Of a stretch of 6,936 bases of DNA, positions 1-6,743 are shown in pieces. Within the stretch, counting starts at the first letter, position 1, and each line of letters starts with the position of its first letter. The notes under the pieces were generated by a model. The model had not been told where the DNA came from. It searched no databases and saw only the letters and a list, made by a program, of their open reading frames with translations. The translations under genes and the position numbers were made by a program. The stretch is from an uncultured Mucispirillum sp. (lineage in GTDB: Bacteria > Chrysiogenota > Deferribacteres > Deferribacterales > Mucispirillaceae). The stretch is taken from NCBI GenBank assembly GCA_947177675.1, contig CAMWVK010000081.1:1-6936 (forward strand), given 5' to 3'.

Positions 1-744
1 TTTCCCAAGCTGTAACCAGCTAATAGTATCTGGATTTGATGTATCTGTATTATTATTTTGTGCTCTTATACATATTGGATAAGGTTTATTATTTGCAAGA
101 TTTGTTATTACAAAATTATCCAAAGATGTATTATATTTTGGGTCAAACCTTTGTAATTTTGGATTTAAACAATCATCATCTGCTAAAATGCCAAACTCAT
201 CATATTTACTTTTGTTTTTTATTTTAATTAATATAGTTTTATCGCCTGCATATACTTCTACATCATCTTCTGTAAGTTTTGATGGATAAGGCACTGGGGC
301 TGCTTTTGTCATTGTATAGCCGCTGCAGCCATAACTTTCATAACAGGCTCTTATATATACAAAATATTCTATTTCATCTTTTATAGGATATTCCAAAACA
401 ATATTATCACCATCTGCTTCTATTTTAGCTGGCTTAATAAATAAACGCATAAGACCAGAACCATCATTTAACTGCTGCACTTTTCCTATATTTTCAGCAG
501 TATCAATATTATCAACTTTATTAATAAAAAATTCAAAATATGGCAGAATTGGATTGTCTGCTGCACCAATACCAGATATTTTTGAAAATTGAACTGTAAA
601 TTCTTCATGTTTTGCTGTTATTTCAATAGTTTTAGGACCATTAATAACAATACCAGATGGAGCATTGTCCTCACTGCTGCAGCCTGCTAAAAAAACATTT
701 AATAAAATAAAATATAAAAAGAATTTTTTATATATTAACTTCAC
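1..744 (-). CDS. Partial lipoprotein with fibronectin-III-like domains (LP1; C-terminus outside the window)
   Basis: The minus-strand frame is open from a GTG at 744 to the left edge, giving 248 residues without a stop. It begins MKLIYKKFFLYFILL and reaches a lipobox LAGC, so a signal-peptidase-II lipoprotein anchored at the first Cys is predicted. The GTG is chosen because GGAG lies 5 nt upstream (750-753), a typical signal peptide follows at once, and no ATG precedes it. After a short linker come beta-sandwich, FN3-like segments (about 35-145 and 145-248) with the typical IEYFVYIRA and YPICIRAQ strand ends. It is a paralogue of LP2 at 4444-6668: both share FSKISGIGA/FNRISGIGA, a P(V/I)P.P..L linker, and a DDC motif. 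Its own poly-G run is absent. The C-terminal part is not visible, so a nucleotidase-like domain like that of LP2 is only an inference. The specific function is unknown; a surface or periplasmic binding protein is likely. Confidence 0.85.
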   Translation of the reverse strand, partial: MKLIYKKFFLYFILLNVFLAGCSSEDNAPSGIVINGPKTIEITAKHEEFTVQFSKISGIGAADNPILPYFEFFINKVDNIDTAENIGKVQQLNDGSGLMRLFIKPAKIEADGDNIVLEYPIKDEIEYFVYIRACYESYGCSGYTMTKAAPVPYPSKLTEDDVEVYAGDKTILIKIKNKSKYDEFGILADDDCLNPKLQRFDPKYNTSLDNFVITNLANNKPYPICIRAQNNNTDTSNPDTISWLQLGK

Positions 745-749
745 AAAAT

Positions 750-753
750 CTCC
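750..753 (-). promoter_or_regulatory. Ribosome binding site of LP1
   Basis: GGAG on the minus strand lies 5 nt before the GTG at 744-742. It decides the start, because the lipoprotein has no ATG before its signal peptide. Confidence 0.6.
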
Positions 754-763
754 AACAAATATA

Positions 764-824
764 GTGTTACCTATCACACATTTCGTGCTACCGTATTACA
801 TTATATATATATCGTGTTACTATA
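764..824. repeat. Three GTGYTAC operator-like repeats over the LP1 promoter
   Basis: Plus-strand copies are GTGTTACCTAT (764-774), GTGCTACCGTAT (785-796) and GTGTTACTATA (814-824). The last lies in the spacer between the -35 and -10 of the LP1 promoter, the middle one sits at the expected transcription start, and the first is in the leader. The middle copy also forms a dyad, GTGCTAC-C-GTATTAC. This placement suits a repressor, but I do not recognise the regulator. Confidence 0.4.
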
Positions 825-832
825 ATTGTCAA
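804..832 (-). promoter_or_regulatory. Sigma70-type promoter for LP1
   Basis: On the minus strand a consensus -35 TTGACA (832-827) is followed after 17 bp by TATATA (809-804), five of six matches to the -10 consensus. Transcription should start near 797, giving a leader of about 50 nt before the GTG at 744. Confidence 0.6.
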
Positions 833-860
833 TGTATATTTTTTTATATAATAAATATAC

Positions 861-889
861 TTGATTTTACTAAAATATAAGTGTATATC
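861..889 (+). promoter_or_regulatory. Possible promoter for the FmdE-DUF364 operon
   Basis: TTGATT (861-866) is followed after 17 bp by TATATC (884-889), with TG immediately before it. The matches are modest (four of six each), and the surrounding sequence is so AT-rich that other -10 choices such as TATAGT at 891 are possible. It lies about 35-60 bp before the ATG at 924. Confidence 0.35.
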
Positions 890-913
890 ATATAGTTAAT
901 TATATATTAAAAA

Positions 914-918
914 AGGTG
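914..918 (+). promoter_or_regulatory. Ribosome binding site of the FmdE-family gene
   Basis: AGGTG at 914-918 lies 5 nt before the ATG at 924. The in-frame GTG at 918 overlaps this site and has no usable spacing, so ATG 924 is preferred. Confidence 0.6.
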
Positions 919-923
919 TGAAA

Positions 924-1478
924 ATGGTATCGTATGAAGAAGATTTAGAAAAAGCTGCTGCTTATCATGGTCATTTATGCAGCGGTCAGATACTGGGTGT
1001 TAGAATGGCAAGGCTTGGTTTAAAAGTTATGGGGCTTTCTGACAGAGACCCTAAAAAAATGCGTGATTTACTTGTATTTGTAGAATCTGACAGATGTGCA
1101 ACAGATGCAGCCTATGTAGTAACAGGGGCAACTATGGGCAGAAGAAGAATGAAATATAAAGATTATGGCAAAATGGCTATGTCGTTTTACTACATTCCTA
1201 CAAAAAAAGCTGTAAGAATTAAACCTATTAATAACGACAGACCACCAGAAGGTGCAAATTTAAAAGAATTCTGGGCAAAATATACTGATGAAGAACTTTT
1301 CAAATGGGAAAATGTGGAAATTATTGTTGATGAAAATGATTTACCAGGCAAACCACGAGACCATGCAGTATGCTGCCAATGTGGCGAAAGGATTTTAGAC
1401 GGCAGACAGGTAGAAATACATGGCGAAATAAAATGCAGAGCCTGTTCTAATGGTGCATATTATAAAGTAATAAGTTAA
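924..1478 (+). CDS. FmdE-family protein with C-terminal zinc-ribbon-like Cys4 motif
   Basis: The product is 184 residues, a usual size for the FmdE family, which is named after a gene in methanogen formylmethanofuran dehydrogenase operons but is widespread in anaerobes. The N-terminus has the family signature Y-H-G-H-L-C-S-G (His15, His17, Cys19), followed by ESDRC..DA (Cys58, Asp61) and TGATMGRRR. The end holds two CxxC pairs (Cys151/Cys153 region with Cys150, and Cys171/Cys174), a zinc-binding knuckle. The family is thought to bind metal; the exact biochemical role is not established, and formylmethanofuran dehydrogenase itself is not indicated here. The protein is cytoplasmic, with no signal peptide. 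ATG 924 is used rather than GTG 918 because of RBS spacing. The stop codon is only 8 nt before the next gene, whose Shine-Dalgarno overlaps it, so the two are co-transcribed and probably translationally coupled. Confidence 0.88.
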   Translation: MVSYEEDLEKAAAYHGHLCSGQILGVRMARLGLKVMGLSDRDPKKMRDLLVFVESDRCATDAAYVVTGATMGRRRMKYKDYGKMAMSFYYIPTKKAVRIKPINNDRPPEGANLKEFWAKYTDEELFKWENVEIIVDENDLPGKPRDHAVCCQCGERILDGRQVEIHGEIKCRACSNGAYYKVIS

Positions 1479-1486
1479 GGTGCAAA

Positions 1487-2242
1487 ATGGATAAATGGAA
1501 ATTATATGATGAATTAATAGAAAATATTGAAGATAGATACACTGTGGAATACTGCTTTGTAAGCCCACACTGGGTTGGCGTAAAAAGCCAAATGGGGCTT
1601 GGACTTGCTATGCGTATGTCTGAAAGCCCAATAGTTACAAAACTTACTGGCAATATGAAAGGTATGAAGTTAAAAGATTTAGCAGTTTATGCAAAATCAT
1701 GGGATTTTCATGAAGCTTCTATTGGTATGGCAGCTGTCAATTCATACTATAATGGTCAAAATAACACAGCACTTAATAATATTAATGAAAATACATCTAA
1801 TTTGAGTATTTTTGACTTAATAAAAGATAAAGTGTATGGTAAAAAAGTAACTATTGTAGGACATTTTCCAAATATTGAAAAAATGAGAGAAATATGCCAA
1901 TTAACTATTTTAGAGCGTAAGCCTGATTTAGCAAGGTATGATTTACCAGACCCTGCATGTGAATTTGTTTTATCTGAACAGGATTACCTTTTTACAACAG
2001 CAGTCACCTTAATAAATAAAACTCTGCCAAGACTTTTAGAACTTTCAAAAAATGCTAAAACTTACCTTGTAGGCCCTACTACTCCACTTACTGATATTAT
2101 GATTAACTATGGTATAAAATGCCTTTCTGGCTCTATTGTGCTGGAAGAGGAAAAAGCAAAAGATTTATTTTTGGAAGGTGCAATTCTGCAGTCTGTTATA
2201 AAAAATAAATATATTAAAATGGTCAATATATTAAAAAATTAA
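1487..2242 (+). CDS. DUF4213/DUF364 putative heavy-metal-chelation protein
   Basis: The 251-residue protein matches the DUF364 family, whose structural prototype combines an enolase-N-like N-terminal domain (DUF4213) with a Rossmann-like C-terminal domain and was proposed to chelate heavy metals. Visible landmarks are MKLKDLAVYAKSWDFHEASIGMAAVNSYYN (broken here as M..N, about residues 60-89) in the first domain, VTIVGHFP (Gly125-Pro128) opening the Rossmann-like part, DLPDPACE (152-159), and the family-typical GPTTPL (196-201) followed by YGIKCLSGS. It has no signal peptide, so it is cytoplasmic. The Shine-Dalgarno AAGGTG overlaps the stop of the FmdE gene and lies 4 nt before the ATG. Association with FmdE suggests a joint role in handling a metal or metal cofactor; that is inference, and no reaction is known. 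Confidence 0.85.
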   Translation: MDKWKLYDELIENIEDRYTVEYCFVSPHWVGVKSQMGLGLAMRMSESPIVTKLTGNMKGMKLKDLAVYAKSWDFHEASIGMAAVNSYYNGQNNTALNNINENTSNLSIFDLIKDKVYGKKVTIVGHFPNIEKMREICQLTILERKPDLARYDLPDPACEFVLSEQDYLFTTAVTLINKTLPRLLELSKNAKTYLVGPTTPLTDIMINYGIKCLSGSIVLEEEKAKDLFLEGAILQSVIKNKYIKMVNILKN

Positions 2243-2348
2243 CTTTTTGTGATAATTGTGTGAAATGATTTTATAATATAAATACATCAGCTTATATCAT
2301 ACTAAACCTTTTAGGTGAAGTATCTAGAATAAACTTATCAAAAAAGTT
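2241..2348. repeat. Long-range inverted repeat in the convergent gap; possible shared terminator
   Basis: AACTTTTTGTGATAA (2241-2255), which starts in the stop codon of the DUF364 gene, is nearly the reverse complement of TTATCAAAAAAGTT (2335-2348), differing by one inserted base. The arms are separated by about 79 bp. On the minus strand the inner arm is followed by a run of six T. No compact GC-rich terminator is visible in 2243-2371, so this may be what ends both converging transcripts, but the AT-rich stem and long loop make that uncertain. Confidence 0.3.
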
Positions 2349-2371
2349 AGGCTAAACTAGTAAAATCTACT

Positions 2372-4384
2372 TTAAATTTTAGCAGTTAAAGACAATGTGT
2401 AACTCCTGCCTTTTAATGGATAGAACTGCCTTGTCTCATATAAAGTATCTGTAAGATTTTTTACTGCAAAATCTATCTGAAAATGCTCATTTATAAAAAA
2501 ATTAATATTTAAATGGGCTAAAAAATAATCATCTAATTCATTAATACCATAAATATCTGCATATCGTGAAGTAATATATTCTACAACTGGTGTTATTGCA
2601 ATATACTGGCATGGTGTAATTTTTACATAGGCTTTACCTGTAAAAAGTGGATAGTATGTCATCACTGCAGCTTTTGACTGACTTTTATCTATATTATAGG
2701 CATTAACTGATAAATTAAGCCCTATTTCTGCATAATCCAAAATGTAAATATTTGATAAAAATTCAAAGCCATATAATGATACTTTATCTAAATTCATTAG
2801 ACAGTCTACTTGAGTTGTTGGAACAACAGGGTTTGGGACCTGCATAACCACTATTTTATCTGATACACTGCTGTAATATAAAGCAGACTCTATATAAAGC
2901 ATATTAAATAATGAACCTTTATACCCCAGCTCTACATGGTCTGCAACTTCTGGTTTTAAATTAGGGTTTGGCAGGTTTTCTCCAAGCTGTGTGGAATACC
3001 TGTCGCTCATTGTTGGAAACTGGTTTCTTCTAGCATAAGTTAAGTATAAATTATTATCATCAATAAACTCATAAAAAATACCAAACTGACCTGCAAATAA
3101 AAATCTGTTTATAACATCAACATTATATGATGACAGCCCAAGCTTATTATTAAAGCTGTTTTCTTTGCTGAAAAAATAAGATGGTATTAAGCTGTCAAAT
3201 CCTAATGTTCCAGAAATAGTAAGCCTTTTTAATGGCTTGTAATCATATTCTACCCCAAAAGACAACTTATTTTCTGTTATATTTATATCTTCTTCTACAC
3301 TGATACTATCTTCACTGTATCCTATATGGTTATCCTGCCTGTATGTTATGGCGGATTTAATAATATGATTATCTGTTATTTTATAACTGCCATTGATACT
3401 AAAACCTGCAGCATATTCATCATACATACTTGTGCGGTATGGAGCATCATAATTAACATGTATAAGGCTTGAATACATACTCATTGAATTATCATAGGTA
3501 TCATAAAAAGCCAAAAAGTTAAGCTCGTAATTTTTTTTCTCATATTTTCCATGCAGTGATATACTTTGATGATAATCATAATCCCAGCCCCATAATGAAT
3601 ATACTGAACTGACTTCTGGGCTTACCATTCCTTTATCTATATCACTGTAAATATATGCAAACCATATATCAAGTCCGTCAATTGGTGTGGTGCCTGCTAT
3701 TACCGTATTTTTTATATCATTTCTATCAGAAAAAAGCCTGTTTCTGTCTTTTTGTAAACTTCCCTGCATAGATTTATAACTTTTTGGCAGCAGATAATGG
3801 TCTATCTCTCTATACTGTAATGTATTCTTAAAATAAAATTTAGAAGTTTTAAAGCCAAGACTGAAAATATTATAAACTGATGCAAAATCAAAATTATCAT
3901 CATTTTCTATTGTTGTTTTCAAAAATACTTCAAACTTTTCCGCTGGTTTTGCAAGAGTTAAAAGCACTGCTCCACCCATACCATTTGAGCCTTGCAGCAT
4001 AGAAGAATAACCTTTTTGTATTGTTACAGATGCAGTATCCCCTAAAAGCATTGAAGAACTGTCACCAAGACCATTATATGGGTTTAATGTAGATATACCA
4101 TCTATTATTACTGGTATTGTAGAGCTTGAAAAGCCTCTTATCTTAAATGTAGTATCACCCCTTGCTCCACCTTCATCTATCATAACACTGGGACTTAGTG
4201 TTAATGCATCTGATAATGAATAAACATTCATATTTTGCATATCTTCCTGTGTTATAGTCTGCCCTTTCTCTTTTGTTTTAGTATCTGTTACAATGACAGT
4301 GTCAGTTTCCACATGTTCAGTATATTCTGCATAGCTGACACCAAAAGCAAAAATAATAAAACAAAAAATAAAGTATTTTGGCAT
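2372..4384 (-). CDS. TonB-dependent outer-membrane receptor, probably for an iron compound
   Basis: The 670-residue protein has the standard architecture and size. A Sec signal peptide ends in VSYA (cleavage after about residue 19). A TonB-box-like TDTVIVT follows at 27-33. The plug domain spans roughly 42-150, with LSDALTLSPSV, the FKIRGF motif (80-85), PVIIDGI (91-97) and GMGGAVLL at its end. The rest is the 22-strand barrel, rich in alternating aromatic strands, including the family-typical NPNLKPE (473-479) and a C-terminal YTLSLTAKI strand. It imports a bound substrate across the outer membrane using TonB-ExbB-ExbD energy; those genes are not in the window. The substrate cannot be read from the sequence, but the Fur box upstream of the preceding gene favours a siderophore, haem or other iron source; a cobalamin receptor is the main alternative. 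GGAG lies 5 nt before the ATG. It follows LP2 by 59 bp, with a terminator-like hairpin between. Confidence 0.93.
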   Translation of the reverse strand: MPKYFIFCFIIFAFGVSYAEYTEHVETDTVIVTDTKTKEKGQTITQEDMQNMNVYSLSDALTLSPSVMIDEGGARGDTTFKIRGFSSSTIPVIIDGISTLNPYNGLGDSSSMLLGDTASVTIQKGYSSMLQGSNGMGGAVLLTLAKPAEKFEVFLKTTIENDDNFDFASVYNIFSLGFKTSKFYFKNTLQYREIDHYLLPKSYKSMQGSLQKDRNRLFSDRNDIKNTVIAGTTPIDGLDIWFAYIYSDIDKGMVSPEVSSVYSLWGWDYDYHQSISLHGKYEKKNYELNFLAFYDTYDNSMSMYSSLIHVNYDAPYRTSMYDEYAAGFSINGSYKITDNHIIKSAITYRQDNHIGYSEDSISVEEDINITENKLSFGVEYDYKPLKRLTISGTLGFDSLIPSYFFSKENSFNNKLGLSSYNVDVINRFLFAGQFGIFYEFIDDNNLYLTYARRNQFPTMSDRYSTQLGENLPNPNLKPEVADHVELGYKGSLFNMLYIESALYYSSVSDKIVVMQVPNPVVPTTQVDCLMNLDKVSLYGFEFLSNIYILDYAEIGLNLSVNAYNIDKSQSKAAVMTYYPLFTGKAYVKITPCQYIAITPVVEYITSRYADIYGINELDDYFLAHLNINFFINEHFQIDFAVKNLTDTLYETRQFYPLKGRSYTLSLTAKI

Positions 4385-4393
4385 ATATACTCC

Positions 4394-4423
4394 AAAAAGG
4401 GAAAAGGGACTATCCCTTTTCCC
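4394..4423 (-). terminator. Intergenic hairpin plus U-run between LP2 and the receptor gene
   Basis: On the minus strand, GGGAAAAGGGA and TCCCTTTTCCC form a perfect 11-bp stem around a 3-nt loop (4423-4399), followed directly by five T (4398-4394). The next four bases are the GGAG Shine-Dalgarno of the receptor gene (4393-4390). This is a canonical intrinsic terminator in form. With only 14 bp to the ATG there is no room for a promoter after it, so receptor expression must come from read-through or processing of the LP2 transcript. Partial termination, giving more LP2 than receptor, is the likely effect; mRNA end protection is an alternative. Confidence 0.75.
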
Positions 4424-4443
4424 AGTATGAATATTTTTACTAC

Positions 4444-6668
4444 TTAATTCTCTTTATAATCATTTGCAGTATTTCCCGGCACCCCGCCTGATAATTTTAC
4501 TCTGCCGTCTAAATATGGAGCAATGCTGTTTTTATATGCAATATACTCTGCAACAGCTTTAAGCATTGTAACTGGCTGATTATTTTCGTCTAATACAGGC
4601 GTTACATTTTTTCCTAAAAATGCAACATACATTTCTTTTGCAGTTTTAGTTGTTGTAAGAATCTTATACTGTTGGTTAGACACTATCTGCTTATCATTGA
4701 TTAATAAACTGTCTTTTTGTATTTTGCCTCTTTTATAGCCCATAACAGATGCTTCTGTAGGATTTCCTGATTGTGGATTAGCCTCTTCATAAGATAAAAG
4801 ATAGCAGTTTTTAGGGTCATTTACTGCATCATATAATGCATCATATAATGCATCTGTACCACTGTCTATTCCTGTTGACTTGTCAACAGTTGCACAGTTT
4901 GTATTAAATCTTTCATTAAATTGATTAATATCGTATGTCAGATATTCTATTATATACTTAACTTCACTTGATGGAATCCCCCAGTATTTACCATTATATG
5001 TTGTGCCGCCAGAACCGCCATAATGGTTATTTCTATAAACTGCTGCAGCTTGACCAAAAAGTGTTTTTGTATATGGGTTAGATTCATCTCCAACTGTTGG
5101 ATATAAATCTAAATTAAGGTTATAATCATCATTCTTAATTAAATCAGACCCACTTAATGTTACAGTTACTAATGTATCATCTAAATAATCTGAAGTAATA
5201 ACCATCTGTAAAAATGCTGGTGTAATAGTCTGATTTGCTTGTATTCCCTGACTCATCATATCACCAATAAGCCATGCAAAATCTGTTTCTATACCAGCCA
5301 TTTCTGTGCCATACCATTTTACAGCATCAGCAAAAAGATTTCCAAGTGCAGTTTCTTTACCTCTTGTAAGCCTGTCTGTATTTGGTCTGCCACCTGCATT
5401 ATAGGATTCACTAATACGCCAGAAATCGCTGTGCGGCACATCTTCTGCATAAATAAAATTACCTGCTGCAGTGCCTAAATACTGATTTAAGTCGCTTAAA
5501 TCAACTGGAGTATATACTGGTGTTACTTCTACAGAATCGCTTTCTATATAGAGAGCATCACTACTCATGGATGAGTTTGTTGCTCTCAGTTTAATGTAAT
5601 ATGTTTTGTCATTATCAAGATTTGATATAACAGATGATACAGTATCTTGAGTAAAAGGAATAGGGTCATCTATCCATGTATAATTTGTATTATCAATAGA
5701 ATATCCTGCCTGATATTCTGATACAGCAGCATCTCCAACAGATGCAGCATTAAAAGTAAATTCTGCTCTTTTATTTTTGCCTTGTACCTCATTAATTACT
5801 GGGTTTGCAGGCGACTGAGTTGAATCTTTTCCTATAAGAAGTGCTTTTTCATCGTCTGTTGCATAAATATTTGTGCCAAATACTTTCCATGTACTATTAC
5901 CATCTGCATCTAAAATACCATTTGCATTGTGTGCAGCTATACATATAGAATGAGATGATGAACCATCATATGAATCAGTATTATTTTCAAGTTGGACAAT
6001 ATAATGATCAGAATTTAAAGATAAAGCTGGTGTCCATTTGCTATACTGCCCCGATTTTGACGGACAATCATCAACATGCACTGAATAAAGCTCATCATCT
6101 TTTTTAGTCCAAGAAATTCTAAGATGCTTATCTCCCTGCTCAACTTTCACATCTTCAAGCTGAGTTGGAAGTGGTATAGGTTTAGCATAGACATATGTCC
6201 AGTCAGAAACACCATAGCCACAGCGAGTGAAGTCAGACCTTAACCATATAGTATATCGTTTACCATCTGTCAAATTTGGATAATATATAAATGGAAAATC
6301 TTCTGTGCTGTCTGCATCTTCTTGCTCTTTTTTAATAGTAAATCTAACAAGCAGACTATTGTTATACTCTATTGTGCCTAAATCATCAGCCTTATCAACA
6401 TTATTATCTGTGCCTATTTTCACATTGTAATAAGGCAGACATGCATCAGTACCTTCTGCACCAATGCCACTAATCCTGTTAAACTGAATATTTATGCTTT
6501 CATGCAGTGCTGTTGGAGAAACATCAACTGGGTAATATGATGAAACATTAATCCCCCCCCACTGTCACCACCATTATTACTGCTTGAACTACATGCAGTA
6601 AGTAAGGCAAACATAATCAATAACATAAACAAAAATTTTTGTTTAAATAAACAAGAAACCTTTATCAT
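4444..6668 (-). CDS. Surface lipoprotein LP2: FN3-like domains plus degenerate 5'-nucleotidase C-terminal domain; out of frame in a poly-G run
   Basis: Translation starts at ATG 6668 (AGGAG 6 nt upstream) with a lipoprotein signal ending LLTAC, Cys26, then a Ser/Gly/Asn tether. The frame breaks in a run of eight G (6560-6553): as written, translation stops after 58 residues at 6494-6492. Nine G would join it to the long frame ending at 4444, giving 741 residues, and the joined region aligns with LP1 (NRISGIGA). FN3-like segments lie near 40-150, 164-270 and 286-400. Residues about 425-735 resemble the 5'-nucleotidase C-terminal domain: RLTRGKETALGN (Glu439), TDFAWLIGD, VTLSG, RGKIQKD...YKILTTT and a final LDGRVKL. 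The metallophosphatase domain is absent, and the NGGGIR and GGDGY motifs are replaced (GDMMSQGI; TAKEMYVAF), so a binding rather than hydrolytic role is inferred. A 12-bp tandem repeat encodes DALYDALYDA. It is probably co-transcribed with the receptor. Confidence 0.8.
4825..4854. repeat. 12-bp tandem repeat, 2.5 copies, inside LP2
   Basis: The unit TGCATCATATAA occurs at 4825-4836 and 4837-4848, with half a unit after it. On the coding strand it gives DALYDALYDA. The unit is a multiple of three, so copy-number change would add or remove four residues without breaking the frame. Confidence 0.8.
6553..6560 (-). repeat. Homopolymeric G8 tract at the LP2 frameshift
   Basis: Eight C on the plus strand read as eight G in the LP2 coding strand, 36 codons after the start and within the Ser/Gly tether. 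Nine or six G restore the reading frame. A run of eight G is highly unusual in sequence of about 30% GC. Confidence 0.9.
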
Positions 6669-6674
6669 AAAACA

Positions 6675-6679
6675 CTCCT
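6675..6679 (-). promoter_or_regulatory. Ribosome binding site of LP2
   Basis: AGGAG on the minus strand lies 6 nt before ATG 6668. It supports this start over the internal GTG at 6423, which begins inside a conserved domain and lacks a signal peptide. Confidence 0.7.
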
Positions 6680-6696
6680 ATAAAAATTAATTATAT

Positions 6697-6725
6697 AAAA
6701 TAATATATAACGATAATAAAGTCAA
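6697..6725 (-). promoter_or_regulatory. Sigma70-type promoter for LP2 and the receptor
   Basis: On the minus strand -35 TTGACT (6725-6720; five of six) is followed after 17 bp by TATTTT (6702-6697; four of six). A TATAAT at 6695-6690 is also present but would be 24 bp away. A leader of roughly 20-25 nt would precede ATG 6668. Confidence 0.5.
6706..6717. promoter_or_regulatory. Partial Fur-like half site within the promoter spacer
   Basis: TATAACGATAAT on the plus strand resembles two successive GATAAT hexamers of a Fur box and falls exactly between the -35 and -10 of the LP2 promoter. It is weak alone but agrees with the strong box 27 bp upstream. Confidence 0.35.
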
Positions 6726-6743
6726 TACCTAAATACAATAGCA

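Noticed and set aside
36..227. Plus-strand open frame of 63 codons
   Set aside because: It lies antisense within LP1, whose coding evidence (lipobox, RBS, domain pattern) is strong; its translation is low-complexity Leu/Tyr with no RBS.
763..778. CRP/FNR-like site AGTGT-N6-TCACA
   Set aside because: It matches eight of ten core positions but coincides with one of three GTGYTAC repeats that the other copies do not extend to a CRP-type dyad; the repeat explanation covers it better.
665..880. Plus-strand open frame of 71 codons
   Set aside because: It runs antisense over the LP1 signal peptide and across the AT-rich promoter region, with no RBS or protein-like composition.
918..1478. GTG 918 as the FmdE start
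   Set aside because: It overlaps the AGGTG Shine-Dalgarno; ATG 924 has correct spacing.
1447..1653. Minus-strand open frame of 68 codons
   Set aside because: It is antisense across the junction of the FmdE and DUF364 genes, both of which are well supported.
4235..4447. Plus-strand open frame of 70 codons
   Set aside because: It is antisense to the receptor signal peptide and passes through the terminator hairpin; no RBS.
5239..5478. Plus-strand open frame of 79 codons
   Set aside because: It is antisense to the best-conserved part of the LP2 nucleotidase-like domain.
4444..6423. Treating LP2 as a 659-residue protein starting at GTG 6423
   Set aside because: That GTG is in the middle of an FN3-like domain conserved in LP1, has no evident RBS and would leave no signal peptide; the real start is ATG 6668 with a frameshift between.
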